Shown: positions 38,801-47,180, numbered from the stretch's first letter. The stretch: DNA of 64,000 nt from Candidatus Eremiobacterota bacterium (GCA_031082125.1 JAVHLM010000013.1:110241-174240), one strand, 5' to 3'. A program made the numbers and translations. Notes: generated by a model not told the origin, from the sequence alone.

Positions 38801-41800
38801 CGAGCAGAGAACACGGGAAGAGGCCGAGCGGCTGAGGCGCCTTGAGGAAGAAGCGCGAAAGCAGGCCGAGGAGGCGAAGAGGCTCCAGGAAGAGATCAAG
38901 CAGAGGGAAACCGAGGCGAAGCGCCTCGAGGAGGAAGCCGCGCGGAAGCTCGAAGAAGCGAAGAAGCTCGAGGAGCAGAAGAAGGCCGAGGAAACGAAGA
39001 AGGCCGAGGAAACGAAGAAGGCCGAGGAAACGAAGAAGACCGAGGAAACGAAGAAGGCCGAAGAAGCGAAGAAGACCGAAGAAGCGAAGAAGACCGAAGA
39101 AACAAAGAAGACCGAAGAAACAAAGAAGACCGAAGAAGCGAAAAAGGCTGAGCAGGGCGCGAAGCTCAAGGAAGAGGGCCTTAAAAAGGCGGTCATCGAT
39201 ACGGAGACCGAGGAAAAGGTAAAGACCGAGACCACCTTAAAAAAAGAGGCCGACACCAAGACCAAGGACGCCCGCACGCTGAGGGAGGAAGCTAAAGCTC
39301 TCCAGGATGAGGCCAGCGCCCTCAGGAAAGAGGGAGCGGCCAAGAAGCAGGACTTCGTAAAGCTTCTTGACAAGATGGAGAAGTTTGAGGACTCTCAGAA
39401 GAGGGCTGCCGACGCCATCCTCAAGGACGTGAAGGTAGACCTGGGCAAATCAGCGCCGGAGGCCTACAAGACCCTGTCAGAGCTCGTTGAGACGGGCGCC
39501 TTTGCCACCTATAACTCCAAGGAGATGCTCAAGACCTTCGTGAGCCTCCTCAACCGCTCAGACGGTCCCGCCTATGCCGCCGAGTTCATTATCAACTGTG
39601 CTTCCACTCCGGCGGGGACCAGGAATCTTGTCAAGTTTCTGATGGAGGCCACGACAGACCCCGAAGGAAAGGCTGCCGTGGCAAAGCTCATGGAATACGG
39701 CGCCTCAACGAGGCAGGGAGCCGAAGCTTTGAAGCAGGCCATGAGCACTCTTTCCCTCCGCCCGGACGACGCCCACCAGTTCGCCCAGCTCATGGCCATG
39801 GCCTCAAGCTCGCCTGAAGGCACCCAGGCCCTCTCGCGGGTGCTTCACAACATCTCCAGGATGCCCCAGGGCACCGAGGTGCTGGGAAACTTCCTGAGCG
39901 CCGCGTCGAGCACCGGGCAGTCCGGCAAGGTGATGAGCCAGGTCCTTGCCTCCATTTCGACAACAGGCGGAGGCGCCCAGGTGCTCTCCGATCTTTTCAT
40001 CAAGCTCTCTGCCCATTCTCCGGCACTGCAGCATGACCTGCTCGGCTCAATCCTCAACATGTCGAGCAGCCGCGAGGGCGCCCAGTTTCTGAGCCACGCC
40101 ATGGCCTCTACGTCGGTTGTCACTGACGGGAGCAAGGCCATGACAATGCTGCTCCGCCTTGCATCAAGCTCACAGGAGGCTTCGGCACAGCTCCTCCCCG
40201 CTCTCAGGAATATGGCTTCGACGGCCGAAGGGGCTAAAAACGTTGCCACCTTCCTCCAGAGAGGCTCTTTGACAAGGGAGGGCGCCGGGGCCCTGGGCGA
40301 GACCATAGGGAACATTGCGGCCAGTGATGACACAGGAGGCGGCTCCCGGGATCTCGTGAGAATCTTCAGCGGCGCCTCTCTCTCCCATGAAGGCTCCCTC
40401 TCGATAGCAAGAATATTCCAGAGCATGGCGAGGACCCCCGAAGGCCTCCAGCACTTCGGCCGGTTTATTGAAGGCGCTTCCAGGACTCCCGAGGGATCGC
40501 GGGAGCTGGCCTCCACCTTTGCGGCGATGTCGTCGTCGAAGGAGGGCGCCGCAGTCCTCTCGGGGCTTCTCATCAAGATGTCGTCCCATTCGCAGGAGAC
40601 AGGCACTTCTCTCATGACGACACTGCGCCAGATGACTTCCACCGCAGAAGGCACAAGGTTCATCGGCCAGGCCATGGCCCAGGCCTCATCGGTGCCTGAT
40701 GGCTCAAAGGCCATGGCAAAGCTCATAGGCGCCGCTTCGGCGGCGCCCGGTGAAGGCGAATCCTTTTTCTCGACCCTCAGGACCATGGCCTCGACAGCTG
40801 ATGGAGCCCGAAATGTGGCCACTTTCCTCCGGAACGGCACTTCCACTTCTGAAGGTGCGGCAGCACTCGGCCTCGCTTTCAGGAACCTTACTTCCACCCA
40901 CAGGGGTGTCCAGGAGATGACAGGGCTTTTTTCCAGGGTATCCCTGTCGCCGGAAGACGGGGGAGCCTTGGCCGGGAGCCTCAACGCGATGGCGCAGGTG
41001 AAGGGAAATGAAAAGGATATCCTCGCCTTCATAAGAAATGCATCGACGATGGCCAGGGAAGGGAAAGCCTTTGCCCTCACTCTCCAGAACATGGCATCCA
41101 CCCCTGCGGGGGCCCATGAACTCTCGTCCCTCATGGGGAGGCTCACGAAAACGGGAGAGGGAAGCCAGGTCATCCTTGAGAGCATGGCGCGTCTCGCCTC
41201 CACTGATGAAGGCTCCAAGGCGCTTTCGACAGCACTTTCCCACATGGCCTCGTCTCCCCAGGATGCAAGAGGCCTGTCACAGCTTATCTCGGAAGGCCTT
41301 GGGACATCCCGGGGCGCCAGTTTGCTGATGAACGTTTTCTCGGGGAAAACCGGCCAGGGAGGCCAGGGAGCCTTGCTCATGTCGGTGCTGGGAGGGCCTG
41401 AAGCCCAGAAGCAGGCTGCAAACTTCGTCAGCGCCGCTACGTCGGGCAGTGAATCCACAGCAGAATTCATGGCTTTCCTCGGCGCCGCAACCCGCAATCC
41501 CGGCGAAGCAATCCTGGCCTCAAGGTTCCTGCACACGGCAACAACGAGTGCCGAGGGCTCAATGGCCCTCCAGCGCTTCATATCGGAAGCCTCGTCAAAG
41601 CCGGCAACCCTCAGGGATTTCTCGGCGATCCTCAACAATACGGCCACTGCATCGGAGGAATCGGCAACCCTCCTGGGAAAGACCCTTCAGAACCTCTCAA
41701 GGACACCGAAAGGTCTCGAGTCCCTCACCTCCCTTCTTGTAAACTCGTCGGCGTCGCACGATGAAGGCCTGAGCCTTACCCACACGCTGGCCCATGTAAC

Positions 41801-44800
41801 GTCATACCGTGAGGGAGGAAAGGCTGTCGCCGACGTGATGATAAGGCTTGCCGCCCACTCCCCCGAAGGGGAGAAGGCCATGGTGAAGTCCTTCCTCGCC
41901 GTTGCTGATACGGAAAACGGCGGCGAGCTGCTGAGCCACCTGCTCTCCCACACGTCAAGGGTCCAGGACGGCGCAAGAGCGATGGCAGGCTTTATCAAGG
42001 GGGCCACTTCCTCGGGCGAGATGACAAGGCAGCTTTTCCAGGCCATGCAGACCATGGCGGGGACTACCGACAGCGCCAGAAATGTGGCGGTCTTCATCGG
42101 GAGGGGCACTTTCTCTGAAGAGGGCGCAGCCTCCCTCGCGCAGGCCCTGGCGGCGATGTCCTCCCAGAAGGATGGGTCCCGTGACTTCGCCGCCCTTTTA
42201 TCGAGGATCACAGGCACGGCCGAGGGGAGCGCCGTCACCTCGATGGCTCTCCTCTCCATGGCAAAATCCAGGGACGGCGACAAAGCCCTCCTCACCTTCC
42301 TCAGGAACGCCACGGCCAGCGAAGAAGGTATTGCCGAATTCTCCTGTGCCCTGAGAAATATCTCCCAGACCTCCGAGGGAGCCCGCAACCTCTCGGAAAT
42401 AGTCTCCAGGCTTTCTTCAAGAGAATCGCAGTCCCTCATGGAGGTCTTCTCACGGATCACCGCGTCACAGGAAGGCTCGAGGTCCCTGCAGACAGCCTTT
42501 GCCTCCATGGCATCGTCGTCAAGGGGAAGCGAGAACCTCTCGGCATTCCTCACCGAGGCCTCCAGAACTGAGCAGGGCTCAAGGATGCTCATGCAGCTTT
42601 TCTCAGGGAAGGCAGGCTCGGAAGGAACCACGAGCGGCCTGGTGCTCCTGTCGCTTCTGGGGCGTCCCGAGGGGGCAGGCCAGGCATCGGCCATCATCGC
42701 GTCGGCCACGAGGACCGCAGAAGGGATGGGAGAGTTCATTAAATTCCTTGGCAATGCCTCGAGGGATTCGGAAGAAAGCTACGTCTGCGCAAAGTTCCTG
42801 AGTTCCGCCTCGTCACAGGGCGAGGGTGCTGCAGCCCTGAGCCGCATCATCGGCGGGCTTGCCCTGAAGCCTGACCAAGCAAGGGACTTCACCTTTATCC
42901 TGAACCGTGCCTCCCTCTCCAATGAGGGCGCCGCCCACGTGGGAAAGACTCTCCAGAACTGCGCCGCGTCGCCCGAGCAGGCTGATAATCTTGCGCTCTT
43001 CGCAAGGAACGCCTCTAGGACGCCCGACGGGGTAAGGGATTTTGCCCAGCTTCTCTCAAGGATCTCGGCATCACCGGCAGGACAGAACTCCCTGGCAGGC
43101 CTTTTCTCCTCTATGGCCCGGCAGTCTTCCCCAAGCCAAGAGAATATCGGGAGGGCTTTCACGCAGATGGCCTCGGGCGGGGAGAGTGCCCTTCACCTTT
43201 CCCAGGCCCTGGCCAACACCTCGATTAATCGGGAAGGGGCCCTGGCCCTCTCCCGCTCCATCGGGTCAATGGCTTCCACAGGCGAGGGCTCCAGTACCCT
43301 TTTCAATGCCTTGCGCCAGATGGCTTCCTCGTATGACGGATCAAAGAATATCGCCCTTTTCCTGGAGAGGAGCGTGGGAACTGACGAAGGAAGGGAGACT
43401 CTTGCAGCAACCTTCAGGAAGGTGACCTCGTCGCCCGACGGGGTGAGGGAGATGGCCGCCTTCTTCTCAAGGGCCTCGACATCAGCCGAGGGTGGTATAG
43501 CGCTCGGGAAGTTCCTCCTCTCCGTCGCGGGAGGGAAGGAAGACAGCGGGACGCTGCTGCAGTTCATCTCCAGGGCGTCACAAGATGAGAAGGCCTCGGG
43601 TTCTCTGGCCTCGGCATTCAGGCAGATGACCGCACAATCGGAGGGAGCCAGGATTTTTGCCAAGGTAATGGAAGCGGTCACCCCGTCGAAGGAAGGGAGC
43701 AGGACTCTCATCGAGTCATACCGCCGCCTCTCTTCGTCGAGGGACGGGGCCCGCGAGGTGAGCCATGCCATGGCGGGCCTTTACGATACTGCTGAAGGTG
43801 GAAAAGTGATGACAGGCCTTCTGAAAGACAGCATTGCAGCTCCCCGGGGAAGCGAGATGCTCTTTGACACGATGAAGCAGATGCTCTCCACCACCGAGGG
43901 CGCCAGGAACCTTGCCCTCGTGCTGGAGAAGGCCTCGCAGCCGAAGGAAGGCGCCAGTGCCCTTGGAAAGCTTTTCCGGAGCGTCATCGGGAATGACCAG
44001 TCTCTCCATGATGCCTCGTCGCTGCTGGCTAAAGTATCGGCGTCGCCTGAAGGCTCAAAGGCACTTTCAGCGGCTCTTGTCAACATGACAGGAGTGAAGG
44101 GAAATGAAGAGATCCTCCGGGCATTTATCCAGACGGCTTCGGCCTCGCAGAGCAGCAGGGCTGACATTGAGAAGGCTCTTGTCTCCATGAGCGCCACGCC
44201 CGAAGGGGCGCAGAATCTCTCCAGGGCTGTGGAGAGGCTTGTCTCCACCAGGGAAGGCACCCAGTCATTTCTCTATTCGGCAGCCCACCTGTCTCAAGGG
44301 CAGGGAGGGAAGGCCCTGGCCCTGGCCTTCGCCAACATGGCTTCAGCGGAACCCCATGGCGCCCAGGTGCTCTCAGGATTCCTGGAAAAGGCTTCCTCTT
44401 CCAGGGAGACCATGCATGCCCTTACCGGGAGCCTCAATGACATGTCTTCGACTTCGGACGGCGCAAGAAACATTGCCCGTTTCCTCAGGGCCGCCACCCG
44501 GTCAGGGGAGGGCGCCGCCACCATGGCGTCATTCCTCAGGAACATCCAGAAAAGCGGCGAGGGGATGAAGACTTTTACGGCTATACTGGCCCGCTGCGCT
44601 TCGACTGAGGAAGGCGCTCAAGATGTGACAGGCCTTTTCCAGAACCTCTCGGATTCAAGAGACGGAAAGGAAGCACTCTGGAGAGTCCTGTCGGCTTCTT
44701 CGTCACGGGGTGAATCGGCACTGAACCTGGCAAAGACCTTTGCTGTCCTGTCGTCATCCCAAGAGGGCTCCCGGGCTGTCGCATCGCTGTTTTCCAGTGC

Positions 44801-47180
44801 CGGGACGCTGCCCCAGGGCGAGACGGTGGCTCTCAGGACCATGGAGAACCTCGCATCCACGCCCGAGGGCGCTCTGAGCACCGCACGGATGCTGGCTCAG
44901 GCAGCACGCCACGAGGGAGGGGCAGAGACCCTGGCCTCCTTTGTGCATGCCGCTTCTTCGACGCCTGAAGGTGCCCAGTCTCTTCGCAGCCTTGTGGGCT
45001 CCCTGGTGGCCACGGACAACGGGATGAAGGACTTTTCCCTCTTCCTTGCCAGAAGCTCTGCTATTCCTGGAGGTGCTGAGTCCCTTGCCGGCGCCGTCAA
45101 AAATTTCTGCGCCACTACCGAGGGGCTGTCGCAGTTCCTGGGCCACGTGGAGTCATCTTCTCGAAATGTCACGGCAGGCAGGGCTCTTGCCCAGACCCTT
45201 GCCCAGCTCTCCTCTGTACCGGGGGGAAACGAGGAGATGGCCATGCTGATCCGCCGTTCGGCTCTGATGACGGGAGGCACCAGGGCGATAGGCCAGTCTC
45301 TTACCCAGATGGCTTCGTCGGACGAGGGCGCCCGCAATGTTTCCACTTTCATGGCGCAGCTCTCTTCATCTGAAGATGGAGCGGCCGTGCTCCTCAAGAC
45401 CCTCTCGAGCGCCGCTTCCTCCAGGGAAGGCTCCCTCTCCATGGCAGGCCTCATTGCGAAGGGCGCTGCCACCGAGGAGGGGGCACGCTTCATGGGAGAG
45501 GCCTTCAGGAACCTGTCGGCCACCAGGGACGGTGCCGAAGGCCTCGCAAAGCTTATGACGGGCATTGCATCTTCCCGTGACGGGGCCCAGGCCCTGAACC
45601 GCGCCCTTGTCGCCATGACATACACGGAAGAGGGAACAGGCGCTTTCGCCCAGTTCTTTGCCCAGGCAACGCAGGATTCCGGCGGGGTCCGCGTGATGAC
45701 CGACATGCTCAGAAGCCTCACCGTCACCGGAGAAAGTGCCGGCCATATGGCGATATTTCTCCAGAACTGTTCAAAATCACCTGATGGCCTCGTGGCTATC
45801 GAAAAATCACTTCTCAACATCTCTTCAATGCCCGAAGGCGCAGAGGTTCTCGCTTCGACGCTCGGGAAGGGATCGGCCCATGAGTCAGGGGCCAGGGCTC
45901 TCGCCGAAACCTTCAGCAACCTGGTCCAGAGCCCCGAAGGCTCCCACAGTGCGGCAATTCTGCTGCAGCAGGCCTCCTCCTCGCAGAAGACGGCAGCTGA
46001 CTTTGCCCGGTTCCTCAGGAACACCACTTCCGATCCTGATGCAATTGGCAGATGGCCCCGGATACTGGGCGAGCTCTCGGCTGCGGAGACCAATGTAGGC
46101 GCCCTTGCGGTAATGGTGAAGAACGTGAACAGGACGACCGAGGGAAGGGAAGCCCTGCTGGAATTTTTCACTAAAGCCTCGGAATCAAACGAGGGCGCCC
46201 GTAATGTGGCGAAGCTCTTTGACCAGACCTCGATGAGCCAGGAGCTCAGGAAAAACATCAAGGCCTTTGTGAATGACGCAGCATCCCTCGAAAACGGGAA
46301 GACCCGGGTGGAAAAGCTCATCGGCAATATTGAAAGGGGGCGCCGGGAGCAGGTCCTGAGCGGCACAAGGAGCTCGGAATCGGCGGCCGTGGTGAGAGGC
46401 GATGAGGCGGCAGGCCAGTTGAAGACCGATGTGGCCGCAAGCATCTTCCAGAGGCCCTTCGCTGCGAAGATGGAAGGCATTCCCGCCTCCGATCAGCACC
46501 TCATTGACTACGTGGAATCGGAGGCAATGGTGAGAATGGCAGAGCACGGCATCGAGAAGGCGGCTTGGGAGAAAGCCTCCGACAAGGCCATGGCCACAAG
46601 CCTCCTTGGTGATCGCGGCATTTCCTTCCGGCAGGTGGCTTCCTCCATCCCTTACGAAACAGGTGAAGAGGCGGTAAGCGGGAAAGAGGCGGCCGAGATT
46701 ACCATCTCGATGCTTGCCCCCTCAGCCGGAGGAATCGAGAAGGCTGCGAAAAAGGCGCCTTCGCAGGCTGCCGGCGGGACTGGCGAGGCGGAACAAGCCC
46801 AGGCTGCCAGCGGTGATGAGAGCGCAGTGCCGGCAAAGAAGCATCCCCAGTTCAGGCCCATTGACATTTATCCTGAATCGATCCTGAGGTATTTCAACCT
46901 CTGCATCCAGTGCGGGAGCAGGTGCGGCGCCCGTGAGGTCATGTGCCTCAAGTGTATGGCGAAGATGGAGCGCGAGGTCTATATGGTGTCGGGAGTCACC
47001 GTCACCAGGGGAGGCTCCTACGTGACATCGTCAGAGGACCTCGTAGAAGTCTCATCGAAGGTGAGCGACATTTTTGACAATTACGGCGAAGGCATCGACC
47101 AGGTGGCCGTGATGAGAAGGCCGCCCCAGTACCCGAAATACCAGGAGTTCCTGGCAGTCGTGGGGGAGAGGCACGATTAG
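29895..47180 (+). CDS. giant repeat protein 2: multiple HExxH-like modules, 17-residue repeat array, zinc-ribbon tail
   Basis: The product has 5,761 residues and is a tandem paralogue of giant 1. The N-terminus MSDNRIDSIHQYN matches giant 1. Four metallopeptidase-like modules follow: about 350-770 (HExxH lost, reads FLARCDAAF), about 795-1135 (lost), about 1410-1800 (HETFH at 1661-1665) and about 2035-2500 (HESNH at 2294-2298). Between modules 2 and 3 lies a Gln-rich probable coiled coil. Next come a Gly/Pro/Thr-rich linker (about 2700-2955), a Lys/Glu coiled coil (about 2970-3180), about 130 units of the 17-residue repeat (about 3207-5450), the GRREQVLSG/SSESAAVVRG segment and the C-terminal ribbon (C5670, C5673, C5684, C5687). 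No signal peptide is seen. Function is unknown; a very long extracellular or effector-type protein is an inference. Confidence 0.85.
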   Translation: MSDNRIDSIHQYNVPPLRQQDSAKLPAGEPDEASGRSTIGKGLETLRAFRKAGQASASADSMEETASEGVRRDGPSGKAAEGPVARSRSAGTQATAKTRGYLKNLASLWDQVARGWTEFLGKPAAKEAALPGRQREEEARGARGSERAAAEEKFKEMASREGMELFKKRLKDEEKAGAYGNQVLQQEAGEGKEGAGKPAMAASGHSGRAGMAEERGEPGRSPLEGAGSTHRETAEDFEIAAGAPSGESARGAAILEKLAQDRGAGKAAGKTSLYSEMWRRIREGGEAKEPQGAESPAAEAPSLRDDKASGGQQHEPSISRSADKASAALRGHGMEREPGTMRFASLATSLSQIDVATAKEFLRRLGEVPQEEGDELAALTRKLGSYGVQSLQQDLVEAIVRLPQDESVKMASFALNSPLMGSLENPVDKGSALLAASMVLPPPGTAEHDTETFRTALAGAFIELTGGRENDREVLLALMKKAGPEASSRALEKMAEQVALEHMEDGAVLQEAYMSLLLSSAKVREGNKEVNADAGAVMQVAAMGNEAVRQAGPRISREFLLPLFRTIQDVTFEGNNAPRYESGSRSLALPASLLAKESMPSPEEQAKIFKTLFLARCDAAFSPGLSGAAESYAFSDRLTQIFERTETGTDKGKSFLRAVETRYRGLGYSEEESRVTASLLTRNPAEFASQGAALIMSRDGQGKSGLEATDEKGRRYLLDAFPAGSVKFITDWMAGRLPENEDILAASPDSQALRKSYDERVAKLREGVMVPSQAPGEGGRAASKPLQAQPLPKNLNSLVKGLMETERKRIDRLVKNIEGDELKKFFGIFDTLEARERKPMFRDLVNSLASLKTKEQKDLVRFVTRDELTGPDRKEILSVTRGLSASKKSQERQEFLSTINGLPEGKLSGMLDCMRQSPYYASLDDSKDKADALMLFSSYTPSRKPLEDKEIARRERGVQATLEGFEGHDADRRAIVRLMAAAPPESAGSTAMFFANPDRNSCGRSTFSQVSAERSSEIVTEAYTRLRLATATTGEQQAALPRERSESLAGTVVDGFRASRGKLSGEFLLQSAREIEKVHFTDIRYPRYDAQESTLALPLSSLAPGDPDMETQANLVYGFTRPAMERQVTMALAPERSPQALQASGPRPASPVQVSAQGTSGQVSAPAARQQQQQPAQAGQRPQTETEVLSQRQKDLEDSLSEEKRWYTLFAWGYALLGFHNEGQALESEYLSTTSNIMSQISAVVTQISQMQQQMAEYAAKYQQMYDALPQQVKDFLKNGGGTLPQGGVTTLPFPGPSGTSPAPARPSGKTAASITRREMPMVPQQAPQAPAASHARKEAPVQRQESPAARPEPLTPRPEPMMTPQREVPREFSYDYAGRTKPGASEAGKAETQAPPPAERKPLDLSAAQWYKELTPAHKKVIDALGKDLEGADREKFAEVIGGLAMRNREATLDFAMQSDLIRTMKDPLERAQAVLISTAFTSDSSMLPGAQERARRDGLISSVLAATSGSAIDRRNLTGLLASAPAEDARRTMEFLQKPDENTICGAPFNAEAGEKKREVLIEAYSRLKLGNAIGECGMELTFDEQKDQLGGMIGMLRGAKDRISSNFTLYTLREAEKIRFEETGSPSFDRQTRQLSIPSSFIAQGQELGVKERTQLLHETFHVSFQAMLDGQNSGASERHAFISKAADLYRQVQNNTSPFKSDLTKRYLELGFGIEETKDLVKQATTSGAEFTAALGTLFFARDREGKTGLEKGYGSFLPDGSAEFMGAWMGGKLRSDEELVKAVSTSSPPAGKQGNADMAARIDEHSKRCEKLLAYSRNSYTGADWYKEFDSLSAPEASDTVGRNLKNKVRHMMNYLSFEEQRTLDSTMQNLSVESRAKLLNIIFSEFNSPDLKTEGKEASARSKTVAGFSKGLVSSLAEMKQPEIDKFIRAFGSADKKTLENLHKTFAVPFETGMGGAPAARSQTGAQQPRVLRPSSPAGAEPGAPAGAERPGASGAARRPVEAPGSAGAGRAEDPGRNRGSGRMLSRGEETEINTRFLNFVSTVPAEFRDMLLSITGDLNPAMKCQVMQQLMQMTPEQQRSAYRYISSSTVFKSLEKPEEKAAALLLASRFQPGTTVAQMDELMRAPLSLLRSQDQKESLTGMSTMMKLLDCKDPARFESTLEYMNKGLAGITAKPGTDEYNRQRDRVMAVANMQLNLNNTEGIPKDRIDTLAESYITEVYADYPDSGISEVLQMKRLAFVPPGEKEGEGKGPRYDSDTNTAYVPESVRDSLLRGERLNNLQLQSCRHESNHGGNDAYFNPMNPSSMEQMALVQSKEAQQIFGRLDEESDEFDRDVQNNFCTMYEQYYRDLGETDPEKLSSVSQNARSGDFIEVMTMIKTIMRGENSSDPVQRKASQDFIAKMVLPKEQGGMGLTGQQVQFFRDMRDGKLRSNEQIMTNIAYVGIGRQMSQHEAMVSSLHSSLSSSQNAPQRQQFTDLSIERLRRLEYSDAEWQGLTPQQREERLRQYRSEAEQALSSPERLSPFIDRVLLAKDKNGQRGIDDRSTMNFFNSVSAGEQSFGSQFKQWVESFKRQGEEGTQGQAFDTACQRALDTAKFARDNPDKIRNAPAELQGLELNEEALGLSVDIQDAIVENYREGNTGGLFGTLKSWFFGTSRESTRRLRHTTQLQTYTMQQINSNQKYRWSKSTVHGEGEQGGQQQNFWGTVNSNATAGTGQTGPKPPQHGTGTYAIPAAPSVIPTYIPPQPAVQTQVQNTTAGNGSRPYLWDFSHHIGDTGNQGYGQPKTDPTHDTTPKPGPGNDGFAGGVVKPGPQPGTVTVTDGATISSLGIDVSIPSTITISTGDQSGIGVLNPATGGQGGQAGTGGAPGVTPGMPGIASDGTVPTFIQPQPSTVLGTNTIPGSGTGGVAGGGMGPIDQNPVTPPIPKPITDPTPGGGTVTPEPVTPKPVDDTTLSQPAQQALNEQRTREEAERLRRLEEEARKQAEEAKRLQEEIKQRETEAKRLEEEAARKLEEAKKLEEQKKAEETKKAEETKKAEETKKTEETKKAEEAKKTEEAKKTEETKKTEETKKTEEAKKAEQGAKLKEEGLKKAVIDTETEEKVKTETTLKKEADTKTKDARTLREEAKALQDEASALRKEGAAKKQDFVKLLDKMEKFEDSQKRAADAILKDVKVDLGKSAPEAYKTLSELVETGAFATYNSKEMLKTFVSLLNRSDGPAYAAEFIINCASTPAGTRNLVKFLMEATTDPEGKAAVAKLMEYGASTRQGAEALKQAMSTLSLRPDDAHQFAQLMAMASSSPEGTQALSRVLHNISRMPQGTEVLGNFLSAASSTGQSGKVMSQVLASISTTGGGAQVLSDLFIKLSAHSPALQHDLLGSILNMSSSREGAQFLSHAMASTSVVTDGSKAMTMLLRLASSSQEASAQLLPALRNMASTAEGAKNVATFLQRGSLTREGAGALGETIGNIAASDDTGGGSRDLVRIFSGASLSHEGSLSIARIFQSMARTPEGLQHFGRFIEGASRTPEGSRELASTFAAMSSSKEGAAVLSGLLIKMSSHSQETGTSLMTTLRQMTSTAEGTRFIGQAMAQASSVPDGSKAMAKLIGAASAAPGEGESFFSTLRTMASTADGARNVATFLRNGTSTSEGAAALGLAFRNLTSTHRGVQEMTGLFSRVSLSPEDGGALAGSLNAMAQVKGNEKDILAFIRNASTMAREGKAFALTLQNMASTPAGAHELSSLMGRLTKTGEGSQVILESMARLASTDEGSKALSTALSHMASSPQDARGLSQLISEGLGTSRGASLLMNVFSGKTGQGGQGALLMSVLGGPEAQKQAANFVSAATSGSESTAEFMAFLGAATRNPGEAILASRFLHTATTSAEGSMALQRFISEASSKPATLRDFSAILNNTATASEESATLLGKTLQNLSRTPKGLESLTSLLVNSSASHDEGLSLTHTLAHVTSYREGGKAVADVMIRLAAHSPEGEKAMVKSFLAVADTENGGELLSHLLSHTSRVQDGARAMAGFIKGATSSGEMTRQLFQAMQTMAGTTDSARNVAVFIGRGTFSEEGAASLAQALAAMSSQKDGSRDFAALLSRITGTAEGSAVTSMALLSMAKSRDGDKALLTFLRNATASEEGIAEFSCALRNISQTSEGARNLSEIVSRLSSRESQSLMEVFSRITASQEGSRSLQTAFASMASSSRGSENLSAFLTEASRTEQGSRMLMQLFSGKAGSEGTTSGLVLLSLLGRPEGAGQASAIIASATRTAEGMGEFIKFLGNASRDSEESYVCAKFLSSASSQGEGAAALSRIIGGLALKPDQARDFTFILNRASLSNEGAAHVGKTLQNCAASPEQADNLALFARNASRTPDGVRDFAQLLSRISASPAGQNSLAGLFSSMARQSSPSQENIGRAFTQMASGGESALHLSQALANTSINREGALALSRSIGSMASTGEGSSTLFNALRQMASSYDGSKNIALFLERSVGTDEGRETLAATFRKVTSSPDGVREMAAFFSRASTSAEGGIALGKFLLSVAGGKEDSGTLLQFISRASQDEKASGSLASAFRQMTAQSEGARIFAKVMEAVTPSKEGSRTLIESYRRLSSSRDGAREVSHAMAGLYDTAEGGKVMTGLLKDSIAAPRGSEMLFDTMKQMLSTTEGARNLALVLEKASQPKEGASALGKLFRSVIGNDQSLHDASSLLAKVSASPEGSKALSAALVNMTGVKGNEEILRAFIQTASASQSSRADIEKALVSMSATPEGAQNLSRAVERLVSTREGTQSFLYSAAHLSQGQGGKALALAFANMASAEPHGAQVLSGFLEKASSSRETMHALTGSLNDMSSTSDGARNIARFLRAATRSGEGAATMASFLRNIQKSGEGMKTFTAILARCASTEEGAQDVTGLFQNLSDSRDGKEALWRVLSASSSRGESALNLAKTFAVLSSSQEGSRAVASLFSSAGTLPQGETVALRTMENLASTPEGALSTARMLAQAARHEGGAETLASFVHAASSTPEGAQSLRSLVGSLVATDNGMKDFSLFLARSSAIPGGAESLAGAVKNFCATTEGLSQFLGHVESSSRNVTAGRALAQTLAQLSSVPGGNEEMAMLIRRSALMTGGTRAIGQSLTQMASSDEGARNVSTFMAQLSSSEDGAAVLLKTLSSAASSREGSLSMAGLIAKGAATEEGARFMGEAFRNLSATRDGAEGLAKLMTGIASSRDGAQALNRALVAMTYTEEGTGAFAQFFAQATQDSGGVRVMTDMLRSLTVTGESAGHMAIFLQNCSKSPDGLVAIEKSLLNISSMPEGAEVLASTLGKGSAHESGARALAETFSNLVQSPEGSHSAAILLQQASSSQKTAADFARFLRNTTSDPDAIGRWPRILGELSAAETNVGALAVMVKNVNRTTEGREALLEFFTKASESNEGARNVAKLFDQTSMSQELRKNIKAFVNDAASLENGKTRVEKLIGNIERGRREQVLSGTRSSESAAVVRGDEAAGQLKTDVAASIFQRPFAAKMEGIPASDQHLIDYVESEAMVRMAEHGIEKAAWEKASDKAMATSLLGDRGISFRQVASSIPYETGEEAVSGKEAAEITISMLAPSAGGIEKAAKKAPSQAAGGTGEAEQAQAASGDESAVPAKKHPQFRPIDIYPESILRYFNLCIQCGSRCGAREVMCLKCMAKMEREVYMVSGVTVTRGGSYVTSSEDLVEVSSKVSDIFDNYGEGIDQVAVMRRPPQYPKYQEFLAVVGERHD
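38979..39158 (+). repeat. ten 18-bp tandem repeats encoding KKxEEx
   Basis: Ten in-frame hexapeptide units (KKAEET, KKTEET, KKTEEA and variants) extend a longer Lys/Glu-rich stretch that starts near 38810. They should form a highly charged single helix or coiled coil. It acts as a stiff spacer between the Gly/Pro linker and the 17-residue array of giant protein 2. Confidence 0.92.
39514..46240 (+). repeat. 17-residue repeat array of giant protein 2 with higher-order duplication
   Basis: About 130 units share the consensus seen in giant protein 1. The first few and last ten or so units align directly between the two proteins, so the difference in length lies in the middle. Internal landmarks recur: RNVA-x-F-L blocks follow each other at roughly 0.57-kb and 1.26-kb steps, and the unusual FSGK(T/A)G inserts near 41337 and 42601 are about 1.26 kb apart. 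The array thus grew by copying blocks of about 11 and 25 units. Confidence 0.88.

Noticed and set aside
38979..39158. CRISPR-like array of short repeats
   Set aside because: The units are adjoining, in frame, 18 bases long and have no spacers; they encode a coiled coil.
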